This document shows, piece by piece, positions 7,206 to 15,283 of a DNA stretch of 44,111 nucleotides. The notes beneath the pieces were generated by a model. That model was not told the origin of the DNA, did not search any database, and was given only the letters and a program-made list of their open reading frames with translations. The stretch is taken from assembly GCA_001509345.1 (NCBI GenBank), contig LGGM01000007.1, forward strand, positions 1 through 44,111. Direction: 5' to 3'. Origin of the DNA: Clostridiales bacterium 38_11. GTDB lineage: Bacteria; Bacillota; Clostridia; Tissierellales; Dethiosulfatibacteraceae. The translations under genes and the position numbers were made by a program. The number at the start of each line of letters is the position of its first letter. Position 1 is the first letter of the stretch.

Positions 7206-8750
7206 TTAAGCCTCCAACTCATTTATCAGCTTGGAGCCAAACTCTCTCATAGCTTCCGCTATCAATTTCTTTATTTCCTGCTTGGATACTGTTGCTTCCT
7301 CTTGCTTTTTACTGTTCTGCTCCAAGATTACCGAGACGCCATCAAATAGATTTGTCATTCTAGCAAGGAACAGGCTGCCTTTTCCGACAATCATGGCACG
7401 CTTGATGTACCCCGCTACAAGTTCCTCTCTGGCGAAACCGACATAGGGAACGCCTGATGGTATATGTCCCTGGGTAGGAGCCCAGCCTTGCATACCATGC
7501 TTCTTGACAAAATTCATCAGATCACTTTTGTCCATCTCACCTCTCTTGACAGCAAGTGCTCCTATCATTTTGTAGTTTGATTGAGGAACATCTCCAGCTC
7601 CTGCAGGTTTAGTAACATCAGGATTTTGCATCTCAACGGAATATTTATCCACGTCTGTTATTTTCATATTCCCTTTGTCAAGAGGCATAGTGACCAATGC
7701 AGTTATGACAGCTTGTGGAGAAGATCCCGTACCCACATTATGTTTGCCCACCAGATCATTTCGGATGATAGGATTGATCCCATCATTCTCGCTGACCAGT
7801 ATGCCAAAGCCTCCAATTACGTCCTCAAGGATTGGCATGCCCTTCTTGACATGATCCTTGCCGTTCATTCCCAGTTTTGCAATTGCTCCACCTGCAACAA
7901 TTGCAACATTCTTGTAAACTCCTGCCTGCACCAACGCCGATGCTTGTATCAAGGCGTGAGTTGGTGCCGCACAAAATCCTCTAATATCAGATCCAGAAGC
8001 ATTGATAGCACCTGCAATCTCGGCTATAGCCTTCGCAAAATTGCCGCCACCTCTTTGATTCATGTCTCCACAAGCCTCTTCCGAGCACTCTATGACATAA
8101 TCTATTTCTTGGATTCCAATTTCAACATTATTAATCAGGTGCTTTAACGCCAGAACACCTGAGGCTTTTGACACGATATTCTCGAACATGATATGTGCCG
8201 TTAGATTGGCATCTAAATCATGGGCCTTCTTGACACACCCTACCAGCTTGCCCTCGTTGTAAATCCCTTCACCATGGTGTTCATTAACTTCCTTTTGAAT
8301 CGCCGTAATATCAGAGCCTTCTTTTATCGTAGATGAATACTGTTCTCCAAACAAGGGATGCTTTGCCAATTTTTCTTTAACTGTTTCTGAAAAATCCTTA
8401 TCAAGCATAACTAAATCAAAGGAATCTGACAGTTTCATCAGTCCAACAAATTCATCTTGAGGCATTATCTCTCCGAATTTTCCAAATCTTTCCCTTATTC
8501 TGACATCTTTATCATACCAAGGCATCTCCAGTGTTTCCAACTCTTCAGGTTTCATGTTGCCGATGTAAACTTGGCTAGGCGCGTAATTCAAGACCTGTTC
8601 ATAGGTCCTTATATGAGTGCCTATTGCCTTGATGTACTCTGAATCTGGATTAGCCGTTTTTTCCATAGTTTGTGTGGTTCCGTTGTGGATAATCATATCC
8701 GGTGTATTCACCAGAATATAGCTTGTTCCTTTCACGACCGAATAATTCAT
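7206..8750 (-). CDS. grdC: Glycine reductase complex component C, beta subunit GrdC
   Basis: A 514-residue thiolase-fold (FabH-like) protein. In glycine reductase the acetyl group formed from the Se-carboxymethyl-protein A is held as a thioester on component C and phosphorolysed to acetyl phosphate. The FabH-like core is in the second half, with the probable acyl-carrying Cys260 in IRGFCAAPTHALIQ, preceded by IECSEEACGDMNQRGGGNFAKAIAEIAGA. The N-terminal ~150 residues are the family-specific region. The ATG at 8750 follows CGGAGGATAAA. grdD begins one base after its stop. Confidence 0.97.
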   Translation of the reverse strand: MNYSVVKGTSYILVNTPDMIIHNGTTQTMEKTANPDSEYIKAIGTHIRTYEQVLNYAPSQVYIGNMKPEELETLEMPWYDKDVRIRERFGKFGEIMPQDEFVGLMKLSDSFDLVMLDKDFSETVKEKLAKHPLFGEQYSSTIKEGSDITAIQKEVNEHHGEGIYNEGKLVGCVKKAHDLDANLTAHIMFENIVSKASGVLALKHLINNVEIGIQEIDYVIECSEEACGDMNQRGGGNFAKAIAEIAGAINASGSDIRGFCAAPTHALIQASALVQAGVYKNVAIVAGGAIAKLGMNGKDHVKKGMPILEDVIGGFGILVSENDGINPIIRNDLVGKHNVGTGSSPQAVITALVTMPLDKGNMKITDVDKYSVEMQNPDVTKPAGAGDVPQSNYKMIGALAVKRGEMDKSDLMNFVKKHGMQGWAPTQGHIPSGVPYVGFAREELVAGYIKRAMIVGKGSLFLARMTNLFDGVSVILEQNSKKQEEATVSKQEIKKLIAEAMREFGSKLINELEA

Positions 8751-8771
8751 TTTATCCTCCGATTATAAAAT

Positions 8772-8803
8772 CAGGGCATTAGTTTTTACAAAAGAATACC
8801 CTG
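8772..8803 (-). other. Intercistronic hairpin between grdA and grdC
   Basis: CAGGGTATT and AATGCCCTG pair imperfectly around a loop of about 14 bases, just before the grdC ribosome site. There is no T tract, so it would be a processing or translation-modulating structure rather than a terminator. Role is inferred only. Confidence 0.35.
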
Positions 8804-8824
8804 TTTGAATTGTTTGCTATTTTA

Positions 8825-9295
8825 TTAGTATTTGCTAAACTGATCTCTGATAGTTTTCATTTCACTTATTATGTCATCAACATCCAAGACCATTTCCATC
8901 ATGCCAATCTGATCCTCGTACACTTCTTCATTTACAGCCTGTTTAAACTGTGGTTCACAACAATGATACACTCCGAGTCCTAACTGGACTCCTGTCAATG
9001 GACCTGCATAAGTGGGATCTCCTGCTGTTACGGTTTCTGCGGCTAATCCTGCCGCTTCTCCTTCTGCCGCACCTAGTATAACTACCAGATTTTCTTCGCC
9101 ATATTTCTCAGCTAAATCCTTAACTCTCTTTTGGTTCTCCAGATCCATTGCACCTGCAGCCGTTCAGACGAAGCATTCTGTTGATGAGAATACTACCTCT
9201 GCGCTAGAAGTCTTAACGCATTCTTCGATTGCTTGACCGGGGACGCCGTCTCTGTCGCCTATTATGACAATTTTCTTATTGTCCAATATACTCAT
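8825..9295 (-). CDS. grdA: Glycine/sarcosine/betaine reductase selenoprotein A (GrdA), Sec44
   Basis: A 156-residue selenoprotein that carries the carboxymethyl group as a selenoether between proteins B and C and is recycled by thioredoxin. Translation starts at the ATG at 9295 (AAGGAAG upstream), giving [20 protein letters not shown]. An in-frame TGA at 9164-9166 is codon 44, inside CFVU followed by [14 protein letters not shown]; residue 44 is the known selenocysteine position of GrdA. Downstream, the [36 protein letters not shown] region is typical of the family. Naive gene calling would keep only the part after the TGA. Position in the operon is unusual: after trxA and before grdC. Confidence 0.97.
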
Positions 9296-9341
9296 TCTTA
9301 CACTTCCTTTCGTTTAATTGGTTTATATAAAGCATATAGCC

Positions 9342-9659
9342 TTATAGATATTTTTTGATAACTGTTTCTATATGATCTTTGTTGGCTTGATCTTTAGTGA
9401 TTTCTTCAATAATACTGCCATCTTTATATAGCAAAAGGGTTGGAAGTCCAAGCACTCTCTGGCTTATCGCTACTCTTCTGGCTTTGGTAGTATTTAGCTT
9501 AGTAAATTTTATCTTGTCTCCATACATTTCGGAAAGAGCCTCAATGTCAGGCATCAGTGCCTTACACGACTCACAGCTGTCACCCCAAAAATCCACAAAG
9601 GTTAGTCCTTCTGACTTCAATACTTCATCTTCAAAATTTACTTTATTTAATTCTAACAT
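9342..9659 (-). CDS. trxA: Thioredoxin of the glycine reductase system, active site CESC
   Basis: A 105-residue thioredoxin-fold protein that supplies electrons to reduce the selenenylsulfide of GrdA after each cycle. The active-site region reads FVDFWGDSCESCKALMP: both redox cysteines are present but the usual WCGPC is replaced by CESC. The cis-Pro loop is GLPTLLLYKDG (~77-87). The start at 9659 follows GGAGG. It sits between grdB and grdA. No thioredoxin reductase gene is in this operon, so the electron donor must be elsewhere in the genome. Confidence 0.93.
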   Translation of the reverse strand: MLELNKVNFEDEVLKSEGLTFVDFWGDSCESCKALMPDIEALSEMYGDKIKFTKLNTTKARRVAISQRVLGLPTLLLYKDGSIIEEITKDQANKDHIETVIKKYL

Positions 9660-9677
9660 ATCATCCTCCTAAATCAA

Positions 9678-10985
9678 TTATTCAAATACTGTCTGGTCGG
9701 TTATCTCAGTTTCAAGAGCTTTTAAAGCCTTTTCAACCAGTCCTCTTCTCAGTGATTTCTCTTCCTGGGCATTCAGGGAAGGATTCCCTAGAGGATGTGG
9801 TATGGCTACTGTTGGCACAATTCTATTTGCTCCTACAGTTTTGGATATTGGAACGATGGTACACATATGAACAACAGGAATACCTGCTCTTTCTATTTCT
9901 TTCACCATAGTTGCACCGCAACGTGTACAGGTGCCTCAGGTGGAGGTGAGTATTACTGCCTGCACATCATTTGAGATTAGGTCTTTTGCTATTTCAGCCG
10001 CAAAAGCTTTGGCATTGGCTACAGATGTTCCATTCCCTGTTGTGGCATAGAAGAAGTTGAACAGTTCTCCGATTCTCCCTTCCTTTTCCATGTCTCTGAG
10101 GACGTCAACAGGTATGACCCTGTCGGAGTCCAGATTGGCAAAGGTCGGGTCATAACCACCATGAGCGGTTTCATGATCCTGATCAGTTAGATCTCTGAAC
10201 TTACTGATATCATATTTTCCATATTTAGAAGCACTTGATGATTCTATATGATCGGGATTTCCTTTAGGCACTATGCCTCCTGATGTGACAATTGCAATCT
10301 TAGTTTGGGACATGTCTTTAATGGCCGGATTCGGATTTACACGGTCAAAAGTTGGCATAGCAAATTCTGTTGTGAATGGATCTTTTTTCATCTTCTGAAT
10401 TAGCATATCAATGGCTCTATGAGAGCCTCGCTTATCTGCAAAATAATTTTTTCTGAATCCTCTTTTTAGATAGCCTTCTTCTTGAGGGGTTAGGATCTCT
10501 TCGCTTTTCAACAGTTTCAATCCCAAAGACACCATTTTTTTAATGGCATTTCTCATATCTACCGCGCTGTTTTTTGTCTCTATCAGATAAATGGATTTCT
10601 TGTACAGATCGACTCCCGGGTTTTCGAGGTACATACCAGACAATGCCTTTACACCTAGACTATTCTGAACTGATGACGCTATATCACCACATGCAACACC
10701 ATATCTGCCTGCATTGAAAGCAGGTCCTGCAACAAATAAATCAGGACTGCACTGCTTGACCATTCCCAGTATGGTTTCTCTGGCTTTTTCCATATTCTCG
10801 TTGTAAAAGGAATCACCACAGACAATAGTAGCTACAATCTCAGCCTGCTCACCAAATGCCGCTTGAAACGCAAGTCCAGGTCCAACTGCGCCTTTTATTG
10901 CTTCAGGCATATGATCCGCTTTTTCTTCACCACCAATTCCCGCATAAAACTGGTTAATATAATGCACTACTTTGAATTTCGCCAT
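9678..10985 (-). CDS. grdB: Glycine reductase selenoprotein B, large subunit GrdB, Sec350
   Basis: A 435-residue selenoprotein. With GrdE it forms the substrate-specific protein B, whose selenocysteine takes up the glycine-derived carboxymethyl group. The frame runs from ATG 10985 (AGGGGTAAG upstream), starting MAKFKVVHYINQFYAGIGGEEKA, through an in-frame TGA at 9936-9938 (codon 350) in LTSTUGTCTRCGATMVKEIERAG, to the stop at 9678. UGTC is the expected redox-type Sec-x-x-Cys motif. Without recoding it would look like two ORFs of 349 and 76 residues. The next codons can form a short hairpin (9914-9935). Confidence 0.97.
9914..9938 (-). promoter_or_regulatory. UGA plus candidate bacterial SECIS hairpin of grdB
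   Basis: Directly after the UGA, GCACC and GGTGC form a 5-bp stem around a 12-base loop, at the place where a bacterial SECIS element must lie to recruit SelB. The stem is short; a longer fold of ~38 bases downstream of the UGA should be computed. Confidence 0.5.
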
Positions 10986-11000
10986 TTTCTTACCCCTTTT

Positions 11001-12287
11001 CTAATAGTCTCTTGCAGATAGTTTATTGAATCCAATTTCATTGGTAGCTCCTATAATCGCCTGCAGCTCAATAGTGATTGTTCCATCCTCAGCCACGTTG
11101 CCATTAAAACCACCAGCTATCTTATCAATAAACTCCATATGTCCCATCACTTTTTTCATCGGTTTCAAAATGACAAGTTCGTTGGCATTGCCACCTGTTA
11201 CTACCGCATTGGCTTTTTCATCGGCGTCTGCCAAAGGCTGTGATGCTCCATCTCTTCCAGCATACTCGTCGGTGATAATGACAGTATCAATACCTTTTTC
11301 CTCAATTTTTTTGCAGTTCATAATCAAGTCGGTGTCAGGGTTACCGAAACCTTCCTGTGATATGATTACGCCATCGACACCTAAAAACTCAGCAAGCTTT
11401 GCTGTCCAGTCAGATGATCTTTCCTTATCGGCCAAATAAACATTTTCGTTGGTGATAATCACGCCTACAAAATTTATCTCAGTTCCATGTTTTTTGTACA
11501 AATCATGAACAACACAATTGTTCTGGTGATGATAGGTTGTGTTCTTATCGCAGGCCGATACGCAGTTTCCACTCATGATAGCTCCATCCATCAATTCTGT
11601 TGGATATAGTATGGTTGGGATGATATTTTTCGCATCCACACCATATACATGGGTATCATGAAGCAAACCCTGACTTTGAAGCATTTGAACATAGGCCACC
11701 TTTGGCAGATCAGGATACTTCAATATATTCTGAAGTAGAGGCAGAGTTTCATATACAGCCACTTGATCCGGTTCCAATCCTATCGACAGCTCTCCAATGA
11801 AGTTTGCCACTTTGATGCCCGCTAGCCTAACCGATTTCTCGTGGTCTTGAGCTTTGATCTGATCATGGCAATGACACACTAGAACCAGATTGTTGGTTTC
11901 TGAGAATGGCGTGTATTTTGCTCCTTCCCCTGTCATGTCGATGATACCTTCCTGGAAACCTACTATCCTGCCTGATGTCACAACTGCTGAGCCCTTCAGT
12001 ACATTTGTTTTGCCTGTTCCGACAGTTCTCACTTTAGATATTACTCCAGGAAACATACCAGTATCACTATCAATCTTGACCCTTGGTTCGATAACATCCT
12101 TCACCGGTGTTATCCTGACTTCCTCACCAGGTCTTGCGATATCAATCAATACCTCCTTGATATGCTCATCTTCCATGACCAGTGATTCGATATCCTGCCT
12201 GTTGACGTAAAGTGTGTGATTCTTGATTTCCGATACATCACCAAATTGTATATTTTTGATCAGAATGTCCCTTAATTCTAATCTCAT
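11001..12287 (-). CDS. grdE: Glycine reductase protein B proprotein GrdE (pyruvoyl-forming)
   Basis: A 428-residue proprotein that self-cleaves into two subunits, creating a pyruvoyl group that binds the glycine amine as a Schiff base. The cleavage motif SGNCVSACDKNTTYHHQNN is intact with Cys242, the position used in characterised GrdE. The chemistry is also used by sarcosine- and betaine-specific homologues, but the glycine riboswitch, grdX and single gene set favour the glycine enzyme. The start at 12287 follows GGAGGTG. It precedes grdB by 15 bases. Confidence 0.96.
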   Translation of the reverse strand: MRLELRDILIKNIQFGDVSEIKNHTLYVNRQDIESLVMEDEHIKEVLIDIARPGEEVRITPVKDVIEPRVKIDSDTGMFPGVISKVRTVGTGKTNVLKGSAVVTSGRIVGFQEGIIDMTGEGAKYTPFSETNNLVLVCHCHDQIKAQDHEKSVRLAGIKVANFIGELSIGLEPDQVAVYETLPLLQNILKYPDLPKVAYVQMLQSQGLLHDTHVYGVDAKNIIPTILYPTELMDGAIMSGNCVSACDKNTTYHHQNNCVVHDLYKKHGTEINFVGVIITNENVYLADKERSSDWTAKLAEFLGVDGVIISQEGFGNPDTDLIMNCKKIEEKGIDTVIITDEYAGRDGASQPLADADEKANAVVTGGNANELVILKPMKKVMGHMEFIDKIAGGFNGNVAEDGTITIELQAIIGATNEIGFNKLSARDY

Positions 12288-12312
12288 AATTCACCTCCAA
12301 AATATTTTTATG

Positions 12313-12693
12313 CTATAAACTGTTTTCCAGCTTGATGATAACGCTTTCAATTAGGCTCAAATCAACCAGGCCAAAATCATTGAGCAAATCCTCTGTCATT
12401 AGGTGTTGATTGACACCAAATTTTTTTGCGGTTTCGAGGCTTTGCTCGATAATGCGCAATGAATCAAGATCCAGTGTATTCTGCTGTTCGCTGACTATAA
12501 TGGTCTTAAAAACAGTCTCGTTCGGTTTTACGCTTCCTGATAAAGGATGCGTTAAAAGCTTATGTCCTGAGTGGATCATATCCCTCGTGCGTATAAGAAC
12601 CTGCTTGTAGGTCTGCTGTTTGTAATCGACATTTAATTTATCATTATATTTTTCATACACTTTAGGGTTATTGGTGACCATTATATATTTCAT
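12313..12693 (-). CDS. grdX: GrdX family protein
   Basis: A 126-residue protein of unknown molecular function that regularly heads glycine reductase operons. The opening IMVTNNPKVYEKY and the segment YKQVLIRTRDMIHSGHKLLTHPLSGSVKPNE are characteristic. The ATG at 12693 has GGAG five bases upstream and lies just past the riboswitch terminator, so it is the first gene read when glycine is sensed. No membrane segments or metal motifs are seen. Confidence 0.9.
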   Translation of the reverse strand: MKYIMVTNNPKVYEKYNDKLNVDYKQQTYKQVLIRTRDMIHSGHKLLTHPLSGSVKPNETVFKTIIVSEQQNTLDLDSLRIIEQSLETAKKFGVNQHLMTEDLLNDFGLVDLSLIESVIIKLENSL

Positions 12694-12705
12694 ATAGACT
12701 CCAAA

Positions 12706-12736
12706 TAAAAAAGAATGGTAAGTAAGATACCTACCA
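12706..12736 (-). terminator. Riboswitch-controlled intrinsic terminator before grdX
   Basis: On the minus strand TGGTAGGTA, loop TCT and TACTTACCA form a 9-bp stem with one G-T pair, followed by TTCTTTTTT. It lies between the second glycine aptamer and the grdX ribosome site, where an expression platform is expected. Confidence 0.85.
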
Positions 12737-12738
12737 CC

Positions 12739-12906
12739 CTGTTATTGACCTGAGAGATTCTTCGATTGCTCGCTTTGCTCCTTCGGTGCTGCGCTTTCCA
12801 GAGTACTGTCCATAAACGGTCCTTTTGCCTGAGATCATCACTTTTTTTCGGTGAAAAAAACTTAATCCTTCGGCGTCGTAATTTAATACGATCTCTCCCG
12901 CATACT
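12739..12906 (-). ncRNA. Tandem glycine riboswitch (gcvT RNA motif)
   Basis: The minus strand shows the conserved blocks twice. Aptamer 1 (~12906-12818) has GCGGGAGAGATC, GACGCCGAAGGA and ATCTCAGGCAAAAGGACC. After a short linker, aptamer 2 (~12815-12740) has GGACAGTACTCTGGAAAG, GCACCGAAGGAGCAA and AATCTCTCAGGTCAATAACAGGG. Two aptamers followed by one expression platform is the classical cooperative glycine riboswitch. Placed ahead of grdX and a terminator, it should raise grd operon transcription when glycine is plentiful. Confidence 0.95.
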
Positions 12907-12940
12907 TCAACCATCTTTATTTAGTTTTATGTTCATCTAC

Positions 12941-12969
12941 ATTATACGATATTATTTTAACGATGACAA
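12941..12969 (-). promoter_or_regulatory. Promoter of the glycine reductase operon
   Basis: On the minus strand TTGTCA, a 17-bp spacer and TATAAT stand about 35 bases upstream of the first riboswitch aptamer. Confidence 0.8.
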
Positions 12970-13119
12970 CGTTTTTCTCGGATTAATTATGACTAAATTC
13001 TTGTATTCTGTTAAATTTAATAATTTTAACGCCTTATATTTTTTATTCCTTAAACCCTCATATTGTATGTACTTTTATGAATACTATGATATAATTGAGA
13101 TGTAAAATGAATTGATTAC

Positions 13120-13226
13120 AAATTAGCAAACTCAATGAAAGTTGAGGACGCAAAGTTGTGAGTCTAGGATATTGTACATTTCTTGTTTAAACCGCTGAAT
13201 ATCCAATATTATGACTGTCTAACTGC
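13120..13226 (+). ncRNA. Cyclic di-GMP-I riboswitch (GEMM-I)
   Basis: The core reads GCAAAC, a CTCAAT-GAAA-GTTGAG hairpin with the required GNRA tetraloop, GGACGCAAAG, then GTCTA, a long hairpin closed by GGATATT/AATATCC, and TATGACTG as the tetraloop-receptor side. These match the c-di-GMP class I consensus. A TATAAT box at 13090-13095 supplies the promoter; its -35 is unclear. TTAG/CTAA closing bases overlap the start of the downstream terminator by two bases, so the direction of control is not obvious. It lies upstream of a secreted surface protein, a common c-di-GMP target. Confidence 0.82.
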
Positions 13227-13244
13227 ATTGAGGCAGTTTTTTTT
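13221..13244 (+). terminator. Terminator of the c-di-GMP riboswitch
   Basis: AACTGC and GCAGTT form a 6-bp stem (loop ATTGAG) followed by a run of T residues. It directly abuts the aptamer, as expected for transcriptional control. Confidence 0.8.
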
Positions 13245-13288
13245 GTCCCTATTTACAATCTACGCTTGATTGCTGGCATATTTTATGG

Positions 13289-13377
13289 AGATGAAGATTT
13301 CAAGGCTTATTTGTACGCTTTGCCTTGAAGGAGTTAGTGGCGTAACCGACCTGATGGTCGGGTTTTGTGTCTTTTTG
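13289..13377 (+). other. Structured leader segment with a second terminator
   Basis: The 206 bases between the riboswitch terminator and the surface-protein start are not coding. TTCAAGGC and GCCTTGAA (13289-13328) pair as an 8-bp stem, and CCGACC-TGAT-GGTCGG (13346-13361) is followed by GTTTTGTGTCTTTTT, a terminator-like hairpin. I do not recognise a known riboswitch in it. It may be a decayed second regulatory RNA or the end of an independent small RNA. Confidence 0.5.
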
Positions 13378-13450
13378 GGGGTGATTGCATTATTGGGTTA
13401 AGAAATGACAGAAAGAGATTTCAGGGAATAGGAATTGATAGAAAAAAAGA

Positions 13451-14658
13451 GTGAAAAATTTTGAAATGAATCTAAAAATGAGAAGAAAAATAGGTCTATT
13501 TGTGTTTACAAGTATACTCCACCACCAACCTACTGCATCTGTGGGTATAAGTTGGATACGGATACAGGCGAAGCACTTCCAGGTTGGACTATTAAACTTT
13601 ACAAATGGAACGAAGCTTTGGGAGACGATGGTGACTGGGAATGGATAGATAATACCCTAACAGCTCAAGATGACGGCAAATACTGCTTCAAAAATTTGCC
13701 GGCAGGAGATTACCGAGTCAGTGAGACACTGAAGCAAGGATGGACTCAAACCTCACCTGATTCTGATGAAGGTTATGTTCATTTGATAACACTTCCTACA
13801 GAGGAAGAAATGGAATACGATTTCTGCAATATGCCCAAGATGAAATGCTATGATGACACCATCTGGGCATACGGCGGAGAAGATGGCACATATACTGATG
13901 GTCTTGACGCAATGGTTGTCCCAAACAACACAGTTGAAGGAAATCCTTCAAACAACTGGGGATGGACCAATCAAATCACATGCCCTGGTATCTATGTCTT
14001 TACACTCTACAGAGGAGCTGGCCAGAATAATCTGGACAATGGTACCCCGGTAGGAACACTGACCGTTAATTATAACAGCACACAAGCTGCTATCACCTAT
14101 GAAGTGGTTGAGCCTTATACATTGAGAGAAGCACATCTCTGGGTTGGCGATGATATGCTACCATTAGTAGCACAAACTAAAAAAGGGGAAACAACCTTAA
14201 CACCGACTGCTGCACCTGGTCAGCTTGCCAAGCTTGGATTCAATCCTGAAATATCCGAAGATGGCTTGTCTGCATCTATTATAATTGACATAACCGCTCC
14301 ATTCTGGGTAGCCGCACATGGTGTTGTGGATTGGTGTGAGATGGTTGCTTTACCCGAGACAACATACTATCACTGGGGAGTCGGCTATCCATACGGTGCC
14401 ACTCCGGAAACCTACGCTACAGCTTCTGTTTCTCCGGAAGGGATCATGGATGTCTGGTGGTATAGTGATAGTGTTTGGTATCATGATATATACCATAGTG
14501 CTGAACCTCTTACCTGGGACGTAGCTTTGCTAAATGCACCAGTTAAAATGCTGCATGAATTATATTATCAGGGTGTGACAGAAGCACATTGCTCTAGAAC
14601 ACAAGTAGATATAACTGAAGTACCTGCACCAAATGCCATGTCAATACTGATTCCTTAA
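13451..14658 (+). pseudogene. Secreted surface protein with Cna-B/SdrD-like domain, N-terminus out of frame
   Basis: From about 13465 one frame reads ...PPPTYCICGYKLDTDTGEALPGWTIKLYKW and continues to 14658 (~398 codons), but it has no good start: a TGA stands at 13462 and the first start-like codon is a TTG inside the domain (13552). A signal-peptide-like start, GTG at 13451 reading MKNFEMNLKMRRKIGLFVFTSIL, is in another frame and would need a shift near 13500-13520 to join. Residues ~1-90 form a SdrD B/Cna-B-like repeat (DDGKYCFKNLPAGDYRVSETL); the rest is an aromatic- and Asp-rich extracellular region of unknown fold with no LPxTG or membrane anchor. A deletion that removed the original N-terminal region is the simplest reading; a sequencing error is possible. 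Confidence 0.65.
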
Positions 14659-14701
14659 ATAAAGCAAAATCAATTTTTGTTACATTAAGTCCTATATACG
14701 A

Positions 14702-14730
14702 GCAAGCCGAGGATTTAATCCTCGGCTTGC
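14702..14730. terminator. Strong hairpin after the surface protein gene
   Basis: GCAAGCCGAGGAT and ATCCTCGGCTTGC form a perfect 13-bp stem around a 3-base loop. The tract after it is only loosely T-rich. It separates the convergent surface-protein and uspA genes. Confidence 0.65.
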
Positions 14731-14754
14731 CAATATCCTGCTAATATTTTTCTG

Positions 14755-15174
14755 CTACTTAACAACCAATATCGGTGTCTTAACGTGATGCACCACTTTG
14801 CTGGTGACACTGCCAAGCAAGAATCTCTTGCTAGCGCTCATGCCACGTGAGCACATGATGACTAAATCATATCCACCATTGTCCGCTTCATCAATGATGT
14901 CTGACGGCGGATCACCTTTTACCAGCTTTGATTCAGCTTTAACGCCTCGTTCTTGGAAATACTTGACAGTATTATCCAGATACTCTTGTTTGCCATCTGT
15001 ATCATACATTTTTTCGATATACCCAGCATATTCCAACTCATTTGGAATCCTATACAAATCAAACACAAAGTAAACTATTATGGTGCTGTCAAATTTTTTC
15101 GCAATATCCTCTGCAATAGCTAGCGCTTGTTGGCATCCCGGTGAGCCGTCCACTGGCAATAATATTTTTTTCAT
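14755..15174 (-). CDS. Universal stress protein, UspA family
   Basis: A 139-residue nucleotide-binding alpha/beta protein of the UspA family. The first strand KKILLPVDGSPGCQQAL and the ATP-binding signature MCSRGMSASKRFLLGSVTSKVVHHVKTPILVV (G-x2-x-S...GS-x-S pattern near 108-135) are clear, so an ATP-binding type is likely. The ATG at 15174 follows AGGTGG; an upstream GTG falls inside that ribosome site and is rejected. It is monocistronic with its own promoter. The biological role of this type is general stress or starvation adaptation and is not specific. Confidence 0.92.
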   Translation of the reverse strand: MKKILLPVDGSPGCQQALAIAEDIAKKFDSTIIVYFVFDLYRIPNELEYAGYIEKMYDTDGKQEYLDNTVKYFQERGVKAESKLVKGDPPSDIIDEADNGGYDLVIMCSRGMSASKRFLLGSVTSKVVHHVKTPILVVK

Positions 15175-15221
15175 TAAAACTACCACCTTTCAGATATTTT
15201 TTGCATACCGTTCTAGCTCTG

Positions 15222-15249
15222 ATTATATTATACACCAATTTCATGCAAA
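15222..15249 (-). promoter_or_regulatory. Promoter of the universal stress protein gene
   Basis: On the minus strand TTTGCA, a 16-bp spacer and TATAAT precede the ATG by about 48 bases; a second TATAAT overlaps upstream in the spacer. Confidence 0.5.
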
Positions 15250-15283
15250 GATAAATACTAAATGGCAATTTAATGAATCGAAT

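Noticed and set aside
8825-9148. A 107-residue GrdA lacking its N-terminus
   Set aside because: The frame continues upstream through an in-frame TGA (Sec44) to a proper start at 9295.
9936-10985. A 349-residue GrdB ending at a TGA and a separate 76-residue downstream ORF
   Set aside because: The TGA is at the conserved selenocysteine position with UGTC following; both parts are one gene.
12690-12914. Open frame of 74 codons on the minus strand upstream of grdX
   Set aside because: It lies entirely over the tandem glycine riboswitch; its composition follows RNA stems and it has no ribosome site.
12970-13085. Possible gene or regulatory RNA in the AT-rich stretch between the grd promoter and the c-di-GMP switch
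   Set aside because: No open frame with a ribosome site and no stable stem was found; it reads as a divergent promoter region.
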